DNA of 64,000 nt from IMG/VR virus record IMGVR_UViG_3300037294_000266, positions 62,001 to 126,000 of that record, one strand, 5' to 3'. Below the pieces are notes generated by a model, which worked only from the letters and a program-made list of their open reading frames with translations, had not been told where the DNA came from and made no database searches. How positions within the stretch are numbered: the first letter of the stretch is position 1; each line of letters opens with the position of its first letter. The position numbers and the translations under genes are program-made. This document shows, one piece after another, positions 49,867 through 57,491 of this stretch. This DNA is from a virus.

Positions 49867-49938
49867 GTACTACCCCTGGTTATCAATTCGTTATTGTTGG
49901 ACTTTGTCCGTATTATTAGTGTGAAACGTATTGCTTGA

Positions 49939-50346
49939 TTAGAACTCGGTGCGAGACTTAAGCGATGTTGGTACGTCTTCAAAGAAAGACTCGATGTATT
50001 TCCTCGAGATACATTCACCGTCTTTGAATCTCGCAAGGATGGCGATGCTGTGGGTAACTGTAACCTCACCGATCTTAGACAACTCTTGAGCGATCTGATA
50101 AACGTGATCTTGGAACTCCGCCCAGAACGTGATATCATAATGCCCGCCATCTGGACGAGGGACTTCTAAATTGATGCTCAGTTGGTGGTAGAACGGTCTT
50201 ACAGCAGAGTATGGAATGATCTCGACGCCCTTGTCCATGAGACTGTTAAGTCTATCGATAGTGCCAGCAAGACCATATAAACCCTTGACGCGAGTCATTA
50301 CAAGACTGCCGTAATTTACGTCGTCAATAACTGTATTCGTTTCCAT
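49939..50346 (-). CDS. Hypothetical protein, 135 aa
   Basis: An unrecognised protein. The ATG at 50346 follows TTGGAGATCTTTGC; a TTG start 60 bases upstream lies in the promoter region and is rejected. No motif seen. Confidence 0.66.
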   Translation of the reverse strand: METNTVIDDVNYGSLVMTRVKGLYGLAGTIDRLNSLMDKGVEIIPYSAVRPFYHQLSINLEVPRPDGGHYDITFWAEFQDHVYQIAQELSKIGEVTVTHSIAILARFKDGECISRKYIESFFEDVPTSLKSRTEF

Positions 50347-50390
50347 GCAAAGATCTCCAATGATCAGGGTTATGGTTGTTTGATCACCCT

Positions 50391-50399
50391 TATCATGTA
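50391..50399 (-). promoter_or_regulatory. Variant of the promoter motif (TACATGATA)
   Basis: It differs from TACATTATA at one base and lies 45 bases before the start at 50346, beyond the hairpin at 50426. Confidence 0.35.
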
Positions 50400-50425
50400 C
50401 TGTCAAAATAAATTCGAATCAGTAT

Positions 50426-50454
50426 ACAGGAGGAGGGCACTGCCCTCCTCCTGT
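50426..50454 (-). terminator. Terminator hairpin
   Basis: A perfect 14-bp stem (ACAGGAGGAGGGCA) with a 1-base centre, just after the stop at 50466. Confidence 0.7.
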
Positions 50455-50465
50455 GATATGTACCA

Positions 50466-51020
50466 CTACCACCTGAACGATGCAGGAAGGCTCTCTGTGG
50501 AGACCTCAGGTACTTTAGTGCCTGTATCCCTGATCATCTTAGAGAGATTCTTCTCTCGTTGTTTATCATCAAACAATGTCGACGAATCCCAACCCCATTG
50601 TAAAAGACCTTGACGCTGTTTAGCATGGCAATTGTCATCACTGAGTCGGCATGAACTTTTCACCTGACCCATGTGCCTAGCAACGAAACTCTTCCAACGT
50701 GCCACCTGCTTGTCATCTTCTTTCCCAAGTCTACGACCGAGATAGTAGAGACAGTACCAGTGGAACCAGCCTCCCTTGTCAGTCATGATCCATCCGTTCT
50801 CTTTCCATACTGACAAGGGCTGACGTGACTTGACTTTATAATGGTTGAGTTCTACATCAGGAGGATCGTTTGGCCCCACTACCTTTGGAAGTTTCTTCCA
50901 AGATGCAGGAATGCCTTTGATGATATTGATGTACTTGCCTTCAAACACTCCAAGCTTAAGCATCTCTTCTGGAGTATATGATGGTGTGAATTCTGGATGC
51001 CATTGCTTTGCTGAAGGCAT
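50466..51020 (-). CDS. Conserved-type hypothetical protein with W/H-rich core, 184 aa
   Basis: A hydrophilic protein with a distinctive core: GGWFHWYCLYYLGRRL, then RWKSFVARHMGQVK, CRLSDDNCHAKQRQGLLQWGW. It recalls a family of unknown function seen in several large DNA viruses, where W, C, H and D positions recur. The pattern would suit a metal-bound nuclease-like fold, but the function is not established. Confidence 0.66.
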   Translation of the reverse strand: MPSAKQWHPEFTPSYTPEEMLKLGVFEGKYINIIKGIPASWKKLPKVVGPNDPPDVELNHYKVKSRQPLSVWKENGWIMTDKGGWFHWYCLYYLGRRLGKEDDKQVARWKSFVARHMGQVKSSCRLSDDNCHAKQRQGLLQWGWDSSTLFDDKQREKNLSKMIRDTGTKVPEVSTESLPASFRW

Positions 51021-51059
51021 GTTATGCCGTCCTATGGGTAGGAGTGCGTATATTGGTGA

Positions 51060-51977
51060 TTACGGCGTGTACTCAGATAGGCCATTGTTGACGCCAACTT
51101 CCGTGACTCCACCGAAAACATACATTTTGTTACCGTAAACCACAGCTGCCATTGAATGGTGGGTATTTGGACCGGCTGGTTTATCTACTATATCCCATGC
51201 ATTCGTAACGGGATCGTATACGTAGATAATAGTGGCAGTTACAGAGCCGCCTCCATAAACATATAACTTACCGTTTATCGAAAAGGCGGTGTGGTACTGT
51301 AGGGCGTTTGGCATGCCTGCTAAATCGGTCCATTTATTCGTGAGTGGATCATACATGGACAATCCGTACACGACGCTTCCCGTACTATTTCGACCACCGG
51401 TCACGTACATCTTATCACCGACTACCGCAGCGGCATGGTAACGACGTGGAGTACTTGAGGCGAGAGCCTTCCAAGTGTCGGTAGCGGGGGTGTATTCGTA
51501 CAGCGATCCTAATGCGTTGCCGGCATTACCAGCACCGCCGTAAACATATAACTTACCGTTGATAGCCACTGCGGAATGAGATTGTACTCCTACCGGGTAC
51601 GGGTTCTTAGTAGTCCAGGTATCCGATGATGGGTCGTAGACATCAAGACCGTTGGAAGTGCCGTATCCGTTATAACCGCCGAGAACATAAATCTTGTTAT
51701 TGATTGTACAGGCGGTGTGACGTATTCTTTTTAAAGCTGACTTTCTTCCACGCCACGTACCGTTAAGAAAATTGTATTCATAATGTAAATCTAGGACGGG
51801 TCCATTCACTGTACTCGACCCTCCGTAAACGTAGATACAATCTTCGGAAACGGCTGCTGAATACCAATGACTTTTAAATGACGTTGGAGCACTGCTTTTA
51901 GATATCCATGTACTAATCGCAACCGATAACTTACTTCGTTCAAAAGCGTGAGCTGCAGGTAATAGACTGGCTAACAT
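51060..51977 (-). CDS. Kelch-repeat beta-propeller protein, 305 aa
   Basis: About six kelch repeats of 45-48 residues. Each has the double-Gly turn (YVYGG, YVLGG, YVTGG, YVFGG) and a following Tyr/Trp pair (DTWTTK, DTWKAL, NKWTDL, NAWDIV). The repeats would make a whole beta-propeller. No signal peptide, although residues 1-12 are hydrophobic. The start follows CGAGGATTCT. Sequence is noticeably A/T-richer than the structural block. A tail-fibre or host-interaction role is inferred. Confidence 0.85.
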   Translation of the reverse strand: MLASLLPAAHAFERSKLSVAISTWISKSSAPTSFKSHWYSAAVSEDCIYVYGGSSTVNGPVLDLHYEYNFLNGTWRGRKSALKRIRHTACTINNKIYVLGGYNGYGTSNGLDVYDPSSDTWTTKNPYPVGVQSHSAVAINGKLYVYGGAGNAGNALGSLYEYTPATDTWKALASSTPRRYHAAAVVGDKMYVTGGRNSTGSVVYGLSMYDPLTNKWTDLAGMPNALQYHTAFSINGKLYVYGGGSVTATIIYVYDPVTNAWDIVDKPAGPNTHHSMAAVVYGNKMYVFGGVTEVGVNNGLSEYTP

Positions 51978-52053
51978 AGAATCCTCGACATTTAACTAAA
52001 TGGGGTTGGTTGAATGTAGTTATTCAAAGAATACCGATAAAACGTTTAGACAA

Positions 52054-52077
52054 AAGAAAGGGATATCTCCCTTTCTT
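52054..52077. terminator. Hairpin between divergent genes
   Basis: A 10-bp stem (AAGAAAGGGA) with a 4-base loop, rich in T on both sides. It lies between the kelch and holin genes and may stop leftward read-through into the kelch gene. Confidence 0.55.
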
Positions 52078-52191
52078 AAACTAGGTATATTTTTCAATGA
52101 CGCCGGGTCGATGTGCGGAGCGCTCGATTGAATTTGTTTCCATTCGGAACAATACCGAATTCTATGACAGCCTCTTGGGAGGGTAAGTTAA

Positions 52192-52545
52192 ATGAATCGG
52201 ATTGCAGATATGATTAAGTGGATGATGGATAATTGGAAGCCAGCGTGCGCTCTGATCTATACGATCATTTGCGTGTTTGACTTTGTTGTGTTTCCATGTT
52301 GGGTGGGCTGGCATCGCATGCCTGTCAGTGAATTCCTTGTAACCACTCAGGGGATTGACGTGACCTTAAAGACAAACATCTTCGAATACCTCTACCGAGC
52401 GTACAGTCCGTACACTTTGTCAGGGGGCGGGCTGTTCCATCTTAGTTTCGGTGCTTTGCTGACAGGTGTGGCCATTACAGCCAAAGCCAAAGTTATCTCA
52501 GACAGACGGGCTCCAGAGACTGACAACGAACAAGAAAAGAAATAG
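52192..52545 (+). CDS. Putative holin
   Basis: A protein of 117 residues. A first helix (WKPACALIYTIICVFDFVVFP), a short amphipathic centre, the motif TLSGGGLFHLSFGALLTGVAI as the last helix, and a charged C-terminal tail. The CVFDFVVFP and GGGLFHL.FGA segments match my memory of a family of small phage holins. Such proteins open the inner membrane at lysis. GGGAGGG precedes the start. A single rightward gene between leftward ones, as lysis genes often are; no endolysin is in this window. Confidence 0.68.
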   Translation: MNRIADMIKWMMDNWKPACALIYTIICVFDFVVFPCWVGWHRMPVSEFLVTTQGIDVTLKTNIFEYLYRAYSPYTLSGGGLFHLSFGALLTGVAITAKAKVISDRRAPETDNEQEKK

Positions 52546-52552
52546 CCAACAT

Positions 52553-52586
52553 ACATAGAGAGGAGGCGTTGGCCTCCTCTCTATGT
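52553..52586. terminator. Bidirectional terminator hairpin
   Basis: A 15-bp perfect stem (ACATAGAGAGGAGGC) with loop GTTG between converging stops at 52545 and 52600. Confidence 0.75.
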
Positions 52587-52599
52587 TGCATGCAAGAGG

Positions 52600-53061
52600 T
52601 CACGAAGAATGAGATGTCAATTCAAACTCACGATAATCCTGGAACATTAAGTCCACATCACTTGCGTTATATAGTCTTCCACATGCCACGGTGGTTTTGA
52701 TGAGTAGATAGTCAACCGCGAATGTGTGGGTGTGTTTAATACCCTTCTCGCGAACAAACTGACAATTGAATTCGTTCAGCCCGATGTTACTGATTTCAAC
52801 ATGACCCCAGAAGGATTGTTTTGCATACAGTGCTTTGTTACTCACTATCATGCGCTTAGAAGGTTCGACACGCACTGCAGATACTTCAGTGTAGAGAGAC
52901 ACCTCTACATCACCACCATATCCCAACTTTGCAATGTACATACAACGACCTACAAGTCGATGCAAACCGGGTGTGATAGTGACCAGCTCATTGATGCGAG
53001 TGTTTATCTTAGTCAGTAAACGACTGCGAAGCTTTTGACGATGAGGGCGGGTTGTTTTCAC
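52600..53061 (-). CDS. Hypothetical protein, 153 aa
   Basis: An unrecognised protein with a basic N-terminal 25 residues and a beta-rich remainder. GTG at 53061 follows AAAGGATATCGTC. No family or motif. Confidence 0.66.
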   Translation of the reverse strand: MKTTRPHRQKLRSRLLTKINTRINELVTITPGLHRLVGRCMYIAKLGYGGDVEVSLYTEVSAVRVEPSKRMIVSNKALYAKQSFWGHVEISNIGLNEFNCQFVREKGIKHTHTFAVDYLLIKTTVACGRLYNASDVDLMFQDYREFELTSHSS

Positions 53062-53111
53062 GACGATATCCTTTATATTGCGACAATGAAATCATTGTCG
53101 AGGCGGCATAA

Positions 53112-53139
53112 CACCCTACTGGATTTCTCCAGTAGGGTG
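53112..53139 (-). terminator. Terminator hairpin
   Basis: A 12-bp stem (CACCCTACTGGA) with loop TTTC. It follows the Lar-like gene by about 155 bases of sequence in which I see no gene. Confidence 0.65.
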
Positions 53140-53296
53140 ACAGAGGCTTATTTCGGTTACTGCTTCAACCGTGTCACGTGCTGCGGCGGGTATTGCAACC
53201 AGATCGTACAACAGTCCATCAGGATATTACACATCGAACCATTCCCAGGATGAACCTCCAGGACGGCTAGCCTCTCCATGGTGCGGTGAGGGCGTG

Positions 53297-53512
53297 TCAG
53301 GTTTCGGAACGAGGGGCGAAGGCCATGTCAAGTCCTTCCCAAGCACCGACTGCATTGGAGGTGTCAATATAACCAGAAGGACCTCGTGCACCACAGTTGG
53401 TACATTCAACCTGATGTCCAGGCATTAAGCCTTCTACCTCAGGAGTGAGTCCTTTACTAAGAACACGAATAATACTTTCTTTGCACCAAGGGCACGGGGT
53501 CTTTGACTTCAT
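53297..53512 (-). CDS. Lar-like zinc-ribbon protein, 71 aa
   Basis: CPWC near the N-terminus and CTNC near residue 38 form a four-Cys zinc site. The following GARGPSGYIDTSNAVGAWEG is the hallmark of the Lar restriction-alleviation family (C-x2-C ... C-x2-C-G-A-x-G-P ... A-x-x-x-W). Lar proteins modulate type I restriction-modification. The start follows CTGGAGTATACCC. Confidence 0.75.
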   Translation of the reverse strand: MKSKTPCPWCKESIIRVLSKGLTPEVEGLMPGHQVECTNCGARGPSGYIDTSNAVGAWEGLDMAFAPRSET

Positions 53513-53812
53513 GGGTATACTCCAGTTGATAAATCATCCACACAAGCGGAACCTAAGCTCACACCAAGCCCGAAGGCTATTACAGACAGTGCAATGCGTT
53601 CATATACCGCTTCCTACCTTTGATCCCAGCACGTTAGGGAGGCAGCACTAAAATAGTCTTTTGGTTCGTGTCGCGATGATATTAGATTCCATAGGCCGGT
53701 CGTAATGAGAGAGACTCTCGTTACTCCTTACTAAGCAGACAGACAGTTTCTCAGGCTGTTCCGTCTACGTTTCTCATCTTGAGCCTCGCCGTTGAGTACG
53801 GCTCTCGGAAAT
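53513..53812. other. Non-coding stretch before tRNA region
   Basis: No ORF with a ribosome binding site on either strand. Several short hairpins (for example GAGAGACTCTC near 53708-53718) and blocks resembling tRNA halves are visible, but no complete cloverleaf could be drawn. Probably leader or processed RNA of the tRNA region. Confidence 0.4.
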
Positions 53813-53905
53813 TGGCGGGAAATTGAGGATTTGAACCCCCTTCTCCAGACGTCTTTTCTTACCGTTCGGATTCCTGATTAACCCACTGGTCAGGTGGGAT
53901 TTCGC
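53813..53905 (-). tRNA. tRNA-like element with encoded CCA, class II size
   Basis: 93 bases. 5' GCGAAAT pairs with 3' ATTTCCC except one C-C mismatch, then G and an encoded CCA. The T arm is GGGGG TTCAAAT CCTCA (one mismatched pair), and a long variable region suits Ser/Leu/Tyr. A CCAC/GTGG pairing can serve as D stem. No canonical 5-bp anticodon stem with a 7-base loop could be found, so identity is left open. Confidence 0.45.
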
Positions 53906-54005
53906 TTGGCCTCAGAACCACCTGAGACGAGCTACTGCCCTATGCACCGATAAGAGTACCGCCTGTCGCATTAAACATGTCTATGCTAAGATCCCATAAC
54001 TGTTA

Positions 54006-54194
54006 TCAAAGACTGCTCAAGTAATTATCTCGTCTTTCGACGAACGCCTGATGGGTCTTTGATGTCTTAACCATTTCGTTGATAACAAAGGTAATGTCGT
54101 CAACTGCATCCTTACCCTGCTCTTTGAACACGCGATCGAGAATAGCATCGCGCTGAGCTAAGGTAAGTCGTTTGTGTGTTTCAATGGGTATCAT
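54006..54194 (-). CDS. Small hypothetical protein, 62 aa
   Basis: A hydrophilic helical protein (KRLTLAQRDAILDRVFKEQGKDAVDD). AGAGGTTAGC precedes the start. It lies 12 bases downstream of the nuclease gene, probably in the same transcript. No family. Confidence 0.6.
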   Translation of the reverse strand: MIPIETHKRLTLAQRDAILDRVFKEQGKDAVDDITFVINEMVKTSKTHQAFVERRDNYLSSL

Positions 54195-54206
54195 GCTAAC
54201 CTCTAG

Positions 54207-54653
54207 TTAAAGGCCGCACCAACCAACTTTAGTGCCGCCAGAATAAGGGACTGCGAGTCCTCGAGCAATAAGCTCATCTCCAACGACTCTGCCGTCTACG
54301 ACCACAGTGGCCAGTAAGCGAAAGTACTTATCACGATCGAGGTTGGTCAGTGTCACTCGTTTACCATTGGCAATCATTTCACCGACAGCGTCACGAGCTT
54401 TTATGGCCAGTATTTTCTCTGCATCACGTTCAGCCTTTGTGGCACAGTCACTCCGCATCTCTGGTGTATCGATGCCATTTACTCTGACTGACAACCGATC
54501 TCCAAAGACATCAGGCAGGTACGGAATCTGGACAGTGAGTGTGTCACCATCGTAGATACTGACAACGTCCTCAGGAATGAGTTTTATCTCTTCAAGAGGA
54601 TACGCTTGAACGGTGCCACATGCCAGCAGAAAACTAAGAAGTAAAATACGCAT
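54207..54653 (-). CDS. Exported thermonuclease (SNase family)
   Basis: A protein of 148 residues. A signal sequence (MRILLLSFLLACGTVQA) is followed by a staphylococcal-nuclease fold: VSIYDGDTLTV (D35, D37), VRVNGIDTPEM (R57, D62, E65) and RDKYFRLLATV with the distal Arg (112). The sequence LLAC could also be a lipobox, giving a lipoprotein. It is predicted to degrade nucleic acid in the periplasm or at the cell surface. Candidate targets are host or competitor DNA. The start follows CTGGAGTCATC. Confidence 0.88.
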   Translation of the reverse strand: MRILLLSFLLACGTVQAYPLEEIKLIPEDVVSIYDGDTLTVQIPYLPDVFGDRLSVRVNGIDTPEMRSDCATKAERDAEKILAIKARDAVGEMIANGKRVTLTNLDRDKYFRLLATVVVDGRVVGDELIARGLAVPYSGGTKVGWCGL

Positions 54654-54661
54654 GATGACTC

Positions 54662-54697
54662 CAGGTCAATGACAGTTAATTCATAGTCATTGACCTG
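54662..54697 (-). promoter_or_regulatory. 12-bp inverted repeat upstream of nuclease gene
   Basis: CAGGTCAATGAC and its complement are separated by 12 A/T-rich bases. It ends 8 bases before the nuclease start codon. It can act as the terminator of the tRNA-Ser transcript or as a leader that covers the ribosome binding site. Confidence 0.5.
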
Positions 54698-54797
54698 TAA
54701 AGGGGTGAGTGATGAGTTTACCAAACTAGGTGGTCACCCGCGCAACGGAGACCTCATCAACTCGATCAACACTGTCCATGGCAGGACAGAGTTAAAA

Positions 54798-54885
54798 TGG
54801 CGGAAGCGGTGAGATTCGAACTCACGGACCCCGAAGAGTCGACAGTTTTCAAGACTGTAGGATTCAACCGCTCTCCCACGCTTCC
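54798..54885 (-). tRNA. tRNA-Ser(UGA)
   Basis: 88 bases including encoded CCA. Acceptor GGAAGCG/CGCTTCC, discriminator G, anticodon stem ACAGT/ACTGT with loop CTTGAAA (anticodon TGA), a Ser-type long variable arm (CTCTTCGGGG) and T arm GTGAG TTCGAAT CTCAC. All canonical. It decodes UCA. Confidence 0.96.
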
Positions 54886-54893
54886 AATACAGG

Positions 54894-54963
54894 TGCTGAT
54901 ACCGGGAATCGAACCCGAGTCCTCCGTCACCAACAGGTGCGCCTTCTCTGCGCCACTATCTAC
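54894..54963 (-). tRNA. tRNA-Thr-like element (GGU anticodon possible)
   Basis: 70 bases. Acceptor GTAGATA/TATCAGC (one A-A mismatch), A discriminator plus CC, and a 3' end identical to tRNA-Thr acceptor strands. D stem GCGC/GCGC and T arm TCGGG TTCGATT CCCGG are good. TTGGTGA has U33 and anticodon GGT, but the anticodon stem pairs in only three positions, and the variable region is short. Divergent or decayed. Confidence 0.5.
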
Positions 54964-54966
54964 CAA

Positions 54967-55039
54967 GTAGATAGACAGGACTTTAACCTGCGACCTCCTG
55001 TCTCGTTTACCGGGACACTACCAGCTGAGCTATAACGGC
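54967..55039 (-). tRNA. tRNA-like element, degenerate
   Basis: 5' GCCGTTATAGCTCAGCTGG is a perfect tRNA start with D loop. The T arm GCAGG TTAAAGT CCTGT is plausible. The centre folds as GTCCC/GAGAC with loop GGTAAAC (TAA at 34-36 but G at 33). The 3' acceptor strand does not pair with the 5' one. It overlaps an 8-bp hairpin CTATCTAC-TTG-GTAGATAG. Pseudogene or special RNA. Confidence 0.35.
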
Positions 55040-55046
55040 GAAATAG

Positions 55047-55133
55047 GCGGAGAGCCACCTTAGACTTCCTGATGTGCCCGACGGGAGAGCACGGAAGTAA
55101 CGGGTTAGATTAGCACCCTCCAAGGGGCTCTCC
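55047..55133 (-). ncRNA. tRNA-sized RNA with Ser-like acceptor but no cloverleaf
   Basis: 5' GGAGAGCC and 3' GGCTCTCC (8 bp), followed by G-CC, are exactly the acceptor and end of a serine tRNA. Between them lies TTGGA/TCTAA with loop GGGTGCTAA (GCT in the middle) and then one long hairpin (ACTTCC...GGAAGT). There is no D arm or T arm. A tRNA mimic or remnant. Confidence 0.4.
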
Positions 55134-55440
55134 TGTTTGGTCCAAGTATCCGGGTTCGAACCGGTGGAGTATAACATCCGATCGACGTGCGACCATAGTC
55201 GCGTTCGTCATCAGACATCACTCCCAGAGCCACCTCCCAAACCCGATCATAATCTTGGGACTAAGGCCGAATTACACGGCGAGCACGGATCTCTGTACTT
55301 GTACACTAGGCGCGAGCGTTTACGACCATCGAGTTCTTTTGCTTCCGAACGCTAAAGGTAAGGGGCCTCGACGTCATCTACTCGCATTAATCGGTTCTCT
55401 CACTGCGGATCTCTACATATATCAGCAGTGTTAATATTTT
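55134..55440. other. Non-coding stretch before the LRR gene
   Basis: About 300 bases without a supportable gene. It contains a T-arm-like palindrome (CCGGGTTCGAACCGG) with trailing ACTTGGACCA on the minus strand, suggesting another tRNA remnant, and TAACATCCGATC, which reappears in the 56722 palindrome. One copy of the direct repeat lies at 55373. Confidence 0.4.
55373..55388. repeat. Left copy of 16-base direct repeat flanking LRR gene
   Basis: GTCATCTACTCGCATT, matching 56792-56807 at 15 of 16 positions in the same orientation. The two copies bracket the LRR gene, its terminator palindrome and nothing else. Confidence 0.55.
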
Positions 55441-56712
55441 TTAATTGGTTATTACAGTACACCCACGGCTTATTAAAGTGTTTTTAGACGCTATACCGTT
55501 TGCAGAAGGTGCAGCGCTGGTTCCAGTTATTGTAATGTTTTCATTAGTAAATAACGTGGTCCCATTAGTTCCGTCTAATGAAGCAAATTGTGCAAGAAGA
55601 GCATCGACAGAAACAGCTGATAGTGGACAGTTGATATAAACCGATCCATTGACTTCTTTTAAACTATTGCTTAATTTAAATATAGTGAGTCCAGTCAGCG
55701 TAGGCCCGAGACTTATAGCATTGCCGTCAGTTAGGTTACAGCCTATTTTCTCTAACGAACTAAAGGTTAAATTTGTTATAGCTGGTGCTGTTGAAATACT
55801 TAGCCTTCCTTTAATTTGAGTTAAATTAGGAAGACTGACGGTTGTACATGCAGCCAATTCGTTTATACTGAAATTACCTTCTACAGTGGTCAAGCCGGCA
55901 AAGTTAACCGTGGTGCACCCAGCTAAGGTGTTTAACGAAAAGTTACCGTATACCGTAATCAATGAAGGGACGGAGATTATTGCAAAGGCTACATTACTTG
56001 CTATGTTAAAATTACCAACCACCACAGTCAATAGCGGACAAGATAAACTTGTTAGACCAGCCAGGTTAGAGGTAGAGAAACCACCCATTACAACCTTTAA
56101 CTCTGGAAAATTAAGAAAGGATAATGCAACCAATCCACTAATCGACAAGGTCCCTGTAAGGCCTTGTAAATTACTGAACGTTAAAGTCGTTATATCCACG
56201 TTAGCACTTGGAACGACTAACGTGGAAGCCCAAATGCCTGAATAGTCCGGAGTCACAACACTATTTATAGCGGTCGGGGGAGGTGTCAGGATAGCTGTAA
56301 TTGGTTCAGCCACCACTCCTACTGTTGAATAATCTAAAATAAATAAAGTACCGATTGGTGTACCGCCTAAACTAAACCAATCATCCCCATTAAATCCTTC
56401 GAACCATGTGAAATCGGTATTAAACCTAAAATGTCCGCCCTCGGTTACAATGGGGCGGTTTAGTGTAGAACCTACTGAAAACCATTTAACTAAAAAGTCT
56501 AATTTAATTTTATCATCAGACGACATAAAACCGTTTTCTAAAAGGTTTACAATGGCGTGAGCGAGACTTCCAGATTCAAGATGACTTAATAGTGCTGGAG
56601 GTATCAGATCTTGCTTTTTATCAACCCTGGCTATGAGACGTGTCATCAATTTGTTAAATTCTTTTACCATTGTTTCGATGACAGTTGTCATATATAAATT
56701 TCCTGTGCTCAT
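55441..56712 (-). CDS. Leucine-rich-repeat protein, possible tail-fibre or adhesin, 423 aa
   Basis: The N-terminal 60 residues are helical, then a GGTPIGTLF-type beta region with a Pro-rich hinge (ITAILTPPPTAI). From about 185 to 370 run eight or more irregular LRR units of about 23 residues (LTTVEGNFSINELAACTTVSL style, with V-x-G-N-F-S repeated). Such bacterial/phage LRRs resemble receptor-L and BspA-type domains. The gene is markedly A/T-richer than its surroundings, is bounded by direct repeats, and sits inside the tRNA cluster: signs of recent transfer. Site TTTCCTGTGCTC upstream is unclear. Confidence 0.74.
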   Translation of the reverse strand: MSTGNLYMTTVIETMVKEFNKLMTRLIARVDKKQDLIPPALLSHLESGSLAHAIVNLLENGFMSSDDKIKLDFLVKWFSVGSTLNRPIVTEGGHFRFNTDFTWFEGFNGDDWFSLGGTPIGTLFILDYSTVGVVAEPITAILTPPPTAINSVVTPDYSGIWASTLVVPSANVDITTLTFSNLQGLTGTLSISGLVALSFLNFPELKVVMGGFSTSNLAGLTSLSCPLLTVVVGNFNIASNVAFAIISVPSLITVYGNFSLNTLAGCTTVNFAGLTTVEGNFSINELAACTTVSLPNLTQIKGRLSISTAPAITNLTFSSLEKIGCNLTDGNAISLGPTLTGLTIFKLSNSLKEVNGSVYINCPLSAVSVDALLAQFASLDGTNGTTLFTNENITITGTSAAPSANGIASKNTLISRGCTVITN

Positions 56713-56721
56713 TTTGTGGAT

Positions 56722-56763
56722 GTAACATCCGATCAGAGTAATGGTACTCTGATCGGATGTTAC
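56722..56763. terminator. Perfect 19-bp inverted repeat upstream of LRR gene
   Basis: GTAACATCCGATCAGAGTA and its complement with loop ATGG. It follows the leftward gene at 56821 and precedes the LRR start by 10 bases. The 12-base core TAACATCCGATC also occurs at 55183. It may be a terminator or a recombination relic. Confidence 0.65.
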
Positions 56764-56791
56764 GTCGAGCGCGGATCTTTATACGAGTCAT

Positions 56792-56807
56792 GTCATCTAC
56801 TCACATT
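56792..56807. repeat. Right copy of 16-base direct repeat flanking LRR gene
   Basis: GTCATCTACTCACATT, one mismatch to the left copy at 55373. The distance between copies is about 1.42 kb. Confidence 0.55.
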
Positions 56808-56820
56808 GACTTTATAGCCT

Positions 56821-57090
56821 TTAACAGCCTAATGAGCAGATCTCTTCGTTACCTACAACTATCTTGACCAAAGGTCGCTCTCCAGACGCATCGAGCTTTA
56901 CGTCGATGTCGTATTCATGGAAACCAGCCTTCTGGTCTTCGAGGGCTTCGTTCATTGCATGACGAGTGCGTTCATCAATAAGGACATCGCCAGTCTCCGA
57001 TAATGCATGGAGGGTGGCTCTTACTCTTAGAACTACCGCATCTACAATGGACTTGTCTGCGGGACGGTAGATATCAAGCTTCTTACTCAT
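56821..57090 (-). CDS. Hypothetical protein, 89 aa
   Basis: An unrecognised helical-then-beta protein with a start after GAGGAAGTGGT. It ends in EEICSLGC. No family. It lies alone in the tRNA region. Confidence 0.62.
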   Translation of the reverse strand: MSKKLDIYRPADKSIVDAVVLRVRATLHALSETGDVLIDERTRHAMNEALEDQKAGFHEYDIDVKLDASGERPLVKIVVGNEEICSLGC

Positions 57091-57250
57091 ACCACTTCCT
57101 CAGACATAAATAACTACACGTTAGCTTCCATTGACCCACAGGCTTTTTCCGTCATCCAGGATCTCTCCTACACTGACGCCTATCCACAGGATTCACCTTA
57201 CGAGGGTTACTTTGGTTTGTGCTGTCATCGCTCGCGTGTATCGCAGTGCA

Positions 57251-57397
57251 CTACGATTCTTTACCGAATATCCTATCCATTGCCAGACGAAGTCTTTCTT
57301 CATCTTCTGGGGTAGGAGTAGGAAGGGGCTTTCCAGGGCAGGCGTGAATGCCACAGATATTACATATCGGACAACACTGCCTTTCGTCTTCTAACAT
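57251..57397 (-). CDS. Small Cys-rich, probably zinc-binding protein, 48 aa
   Basis: QCCPICNICGIHACPG gives five clustered Cys and one His, enough for a zinc site, followed by a Pro linker and an acidic helix. The ATG at 57397 follows AGGGGGTATC, which is the 3' acceptor of the adjacent tRNA-like element, so processing of the tRNA would remove the ribosome binding site. A longer frame exists but has no site. Confidence 0.58.
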   Translation of the reverse strand: MLEDERQCCPICNICGIHACPGKPLPTPTPEDEERLRLAMDRIFGKES

Positions 57398-57399
57398 GA

Positions 57400-57491
57400 T
57401 ACCCCCTACAGGATTCGAACCCATGCTCGCGCAGTATCCGAATGCGAATTTGGACACTACCCAGCTCTAACCAACTGAGACTTAAAGAGGC
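57400..57491 (-). tRNA. tRNA-like element with 9-bp anticodon stem
   Basis: 5' CCTCTTT pairs loosely with TAGGGGG (many G-U). The D arm TCTCAGTTGGTTAGAGC and the T arm ATGGG TTCGAAT CCTGT are typical. The central arm is a 9-bp stem GTAGTGTCC/GGATACTGC with a 12-base loop (AAATTCGCATTC), four base pairs longer than normal. Identity undetermined. Confidence 0.45.

Noticed and set aside
53140-53296. Possible 40-codon ORF (minus strand) after the Lar-like gene
   Set aside because: No ribosome binding site at any start, and the gap is bounded by a terminator. Considered non-coding.
55137-55355. Plus-strand ORF of 72 codons in the tRNA region
   Set aside because: No ribosome binding site; the region consists of tRNA-like and repeat pieces.
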